Shown here in pieces: positions 6,250-7,269 of a DNA stretch of 7,269 bases. How positions within the stretch are numbered: the stretch's first letter is position 1; every line of letters begins with the position of its first letter. Position numbers and translations under genes: made by a program. The stretch lies in contig URFZ01000032.1 in the NCBI GenBank assembly GCA_900547165.1, forward strand, positions 1-7,269. Reading direction: 5' to 3'. The stretch is from an uncultured Eubacteriales bacterium (GTDB lineage: Bacteria > Bacillota > Clostridia > Oscillospirales > UBA644). Under the pieces are notes generated by a model. The model made no database searches. It was not told the DNA's origin and worked only from the letters and a program-made list of their open reading frames with translations.

Positions 6250-6274
6250 CAAAGCATTTATATTCTGATATAAT
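6246..6274 (+). promoter_or_regulatory. Perfect consensus promoter of the RNA methyltransferase gene
   Basis: The -35 TTGACA (6246-6251) overlaps the transporter stop codon TGA (6247-6249). A 17-base spacer follows, ending in TGA, which supplies an extended -10 element. The -10 is TATAAT (6269-6274). All twelve core bases match consensus. The predicted start is near 6281, leaving a leader of about 45 bases before the ATG at 6326. Confidence 0.9.
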
Positions 6275-6310
6275 ATCCGACGGAGATGATTTTTCCGTCG
6301 GATTTTTTTT
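6275..6310 (+). terminator. Intrinsic terminator of the transporter gene, overlapping the next start point
   Basis: ATCCGACGG (6275-6283) and CCGTCGGAT (6295-6303) form a perfect 9-bp stem with an 11-base loop, followed by T to 6310 (eight T counting the last stem base). It directly follows the -10 element. A transcript starting near 6281 would lack most of the 5' arm and escape it. The T tract runs straight into the ribosome binding site GAGAAGG (6311-6317). Confidence 0.85.
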
Positions 6311-6325
6311 GAGAAGGTACTGTCT

Positions 6326-7063
6326 ATGACAAATAAAATTATTCTTGAGGGCGCGATAAGCGTTAAAGCGGCGGTCGAGGCGGGCAATCGCGACGTTTTC
6401 CGTATATATACGGACAATAAAAAAGTCTCGCGCGATTTCGGATATATCTGCCGAAAAGCGAAAGAAAATGGCATTGAGTGTATAAGGACAAACGCCGACA
6501 CAATATCCGAGATGACGCAGGGTTCAACTCACGGCGGAATATGTGCGGAGGTCGGGGAACGCGAATACGCAGAACCCGATGCGCTTTTTGAAAGCGAAAA
6601 GCCGTTTATCGTTTTGCTTGAAGGGATAGAAGACCCGTACAATTTCGGAGACATAATCAGAAGTGTTTACGCCGCGGGCGCAACGGGAATCATAGTTCCG
6701 AAAAGGAATTGGATGAGCGCGGATGCGGTTGTTACAAGGGCTTCCGCAGGCGCGTCCGAATTTATAAAAGCGGCGGCGGTCGAAGATTTTGTGCCTTTTC
6801 TGAAAGAAGCGAAAAGACGCGGAATCTCGGTTGTGGCGGCAGACAGAAAAGACGCCGCGGATATGTATTCAGCAGACCTTTCGGGGGCTCTTGTTCTTGC
6901 CGTCGGGGGTTCTTACAGAGGGCTTTCAAAGCCTGTTTTTGACGAAGCCGAAACAAGGATATTTATTCCTTACGGAAATGCGTTCCGCAATTCTCTCTCT
7001 GCGGCGGGCGCGGCGGCGGCAATATCTTTTGAAATATTAAGACAACGTTCAGCAAAAAGATAA
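6326..7063 (+). CDS. TrmH/SpoU-family RNA 2'-O-methyltransferase
   Basis: The product is a 245-residue protein that should use S-adenosylmethionine to methylate a ribose 2'-OH in rRNA or tRNA. Residues about 5-78 form the small substrate-binding domain (L30e-like) of RlmB/TrmH proteins (ILEGAISVKAAV, then THGGICAEV). Residues about 92-240 form the SPOUT knot domain. Motif 1 is DPYNFGDIIRS (103-113), with the expected Asn106 and Arg112. Motif 2 is VGGSYRGLS (193-201), where most relatives have Glu in place of Ser196. Motif 3 is NSLSAAGAAAA (222-232), unlike the common SLN(V/A)S form. GAGAAGG (6311-6317) precedes the ATG by eight bases. It has its own consensus promoter and no clear terminator. 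The family is firm. The target nucleotide is unknown, and the motif changes make RlmB itself unlikely. Confidence 0.92.
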   Translation: MTNKIILEGAISVKAAVEAGNRDVFRIYTDNKKVSRDFGYICRKAKENGIECIRTNADTISEMTQGSTHGGICAEVGEREYAEPDALFESEKPFIVLLEGIEDPYNFGDIIRSVYAAGATGIIVPKRNWMSADAVVTRASAGASEFIKAAAVEDFVPFLKEAKRRGISVVAADRKDAADMYSADLSGALVLAVGGSYRGLSKPVFDEAETRIFIPYGNAFRNSLSAAGAAAAISFEILRQRSAKR

Positions 7064-7269
7064 CTTGAAAACAGACTGTTACCGCACAGAAGGGGGGGGC
7101 TGTAAAAAAAGCCCAGACCGCAAAAAAAGCTGAAAAATACAAAAAGAGCAATAATATATAAGATAAACAAAGCGACTCGAAACAACGATTTTTGTGTTTT
7201 TTCATAAAATAAGATTTTAATACGCCTTTTTTGCTACGGGCGAATCTCACCTCTCGACGTACCTATGTA
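7064..7269. other. Intergenic end of window, with a possible minus-strand gene tail
   Basis: I see no complete gene, RNA or terminator in this A-rich stretch. It holds a run of eight G (7092-7099) and two copies of AAAAAAAGC (7104-7112 and 7122-7130). At the very edge the minus strand reads 11 open codons, YIGTSRGEIRP, then TAG (7236-7234). The other two minus-strand frames hit stops in the same stretch. This could be the C-terminus of a gene entering from the right, but it is too short to establish. Confidence 0.3.

Noticed and set aside
7097..7114. GGGCT/AGCCC hairpin after the methyltransferase gene as a terminator
   Set aside because: It is a five-pair stem with no T tract on either strand.
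6963..7250. Minus-strand open frames of 71-95 codons at the right end
   Set aside because: They overlap the 3' end of the methyltransferase gene, run through homopolymer A and G tracts that yield Phe/Leu/Pro-rich peptides, and lack a convincing ribosome binding site.

Overview
The window looks like ordinary chromosome from a Gram-positive, Clostridia-type bacterium (Firmicutes/Bacillota). The evidence is moderate G+C, strong GGAGG-type ribosome binding sites, near-consensus sigma-A promoters, hairpin-plus-T-tract terminators, and a PhoR-type kinase beside a Na+/phosphate transporter with a PhoU-like tail. I cannot name the species. No insertion sequence, prophage, CRISPR array or toxin-antitoxin pair is visible.

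Left part, minus strand (1-746): a tRNA-Val (anticodon TAC) is cut by the window edge and has a perfect promoter. Next comes a small zinc-ribbon membrane protein with a YQQPV repeat linker, its own consensus promoter and a terminator. Middle-left, plus strand (839-1830): rpmB (ribosomal protein L28) and a YigZ/IMPACT-family gene. A terminator lies between them and runs straight into the second gene's ribosome binding site. A strong terminator ends the group.

Centre (1855-6310): a phosphate-type module. An OmpR-family response regulator overlaps a PhoR-like sensor kinase by 4 bases. After a 166-base gap with possible phosphate-box repeats or an alternative promoter comes a Na+/Pi cotransporter with a C-terminal PhoU-like domain. 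The simplest reading is that the two-component pair senses phosphate limitation and controls uptake, perhaps of the adjacent transporter. The phosphate role is inferred from family and context.

Right part (6246-7269): a consensus promoter overlaps the transporter stop codon, and its predicted start point lies inside the 5' arm of the transporter's terminator. It drives a TrmH/SpoU-family RNA 2'-O-methyltransferase gene. The last 206 bases hold no gene I can support; only a possible 11-codon tail of a minus-strand gene reaches the edge.

I see no clearly new system. The observations most worth a second look are the nested promoter/terminator at 6246-6310, the interleaved stems after rpmB, the regulatory DNA around the phosphate module, and the altered motifs in the methyltransferase.
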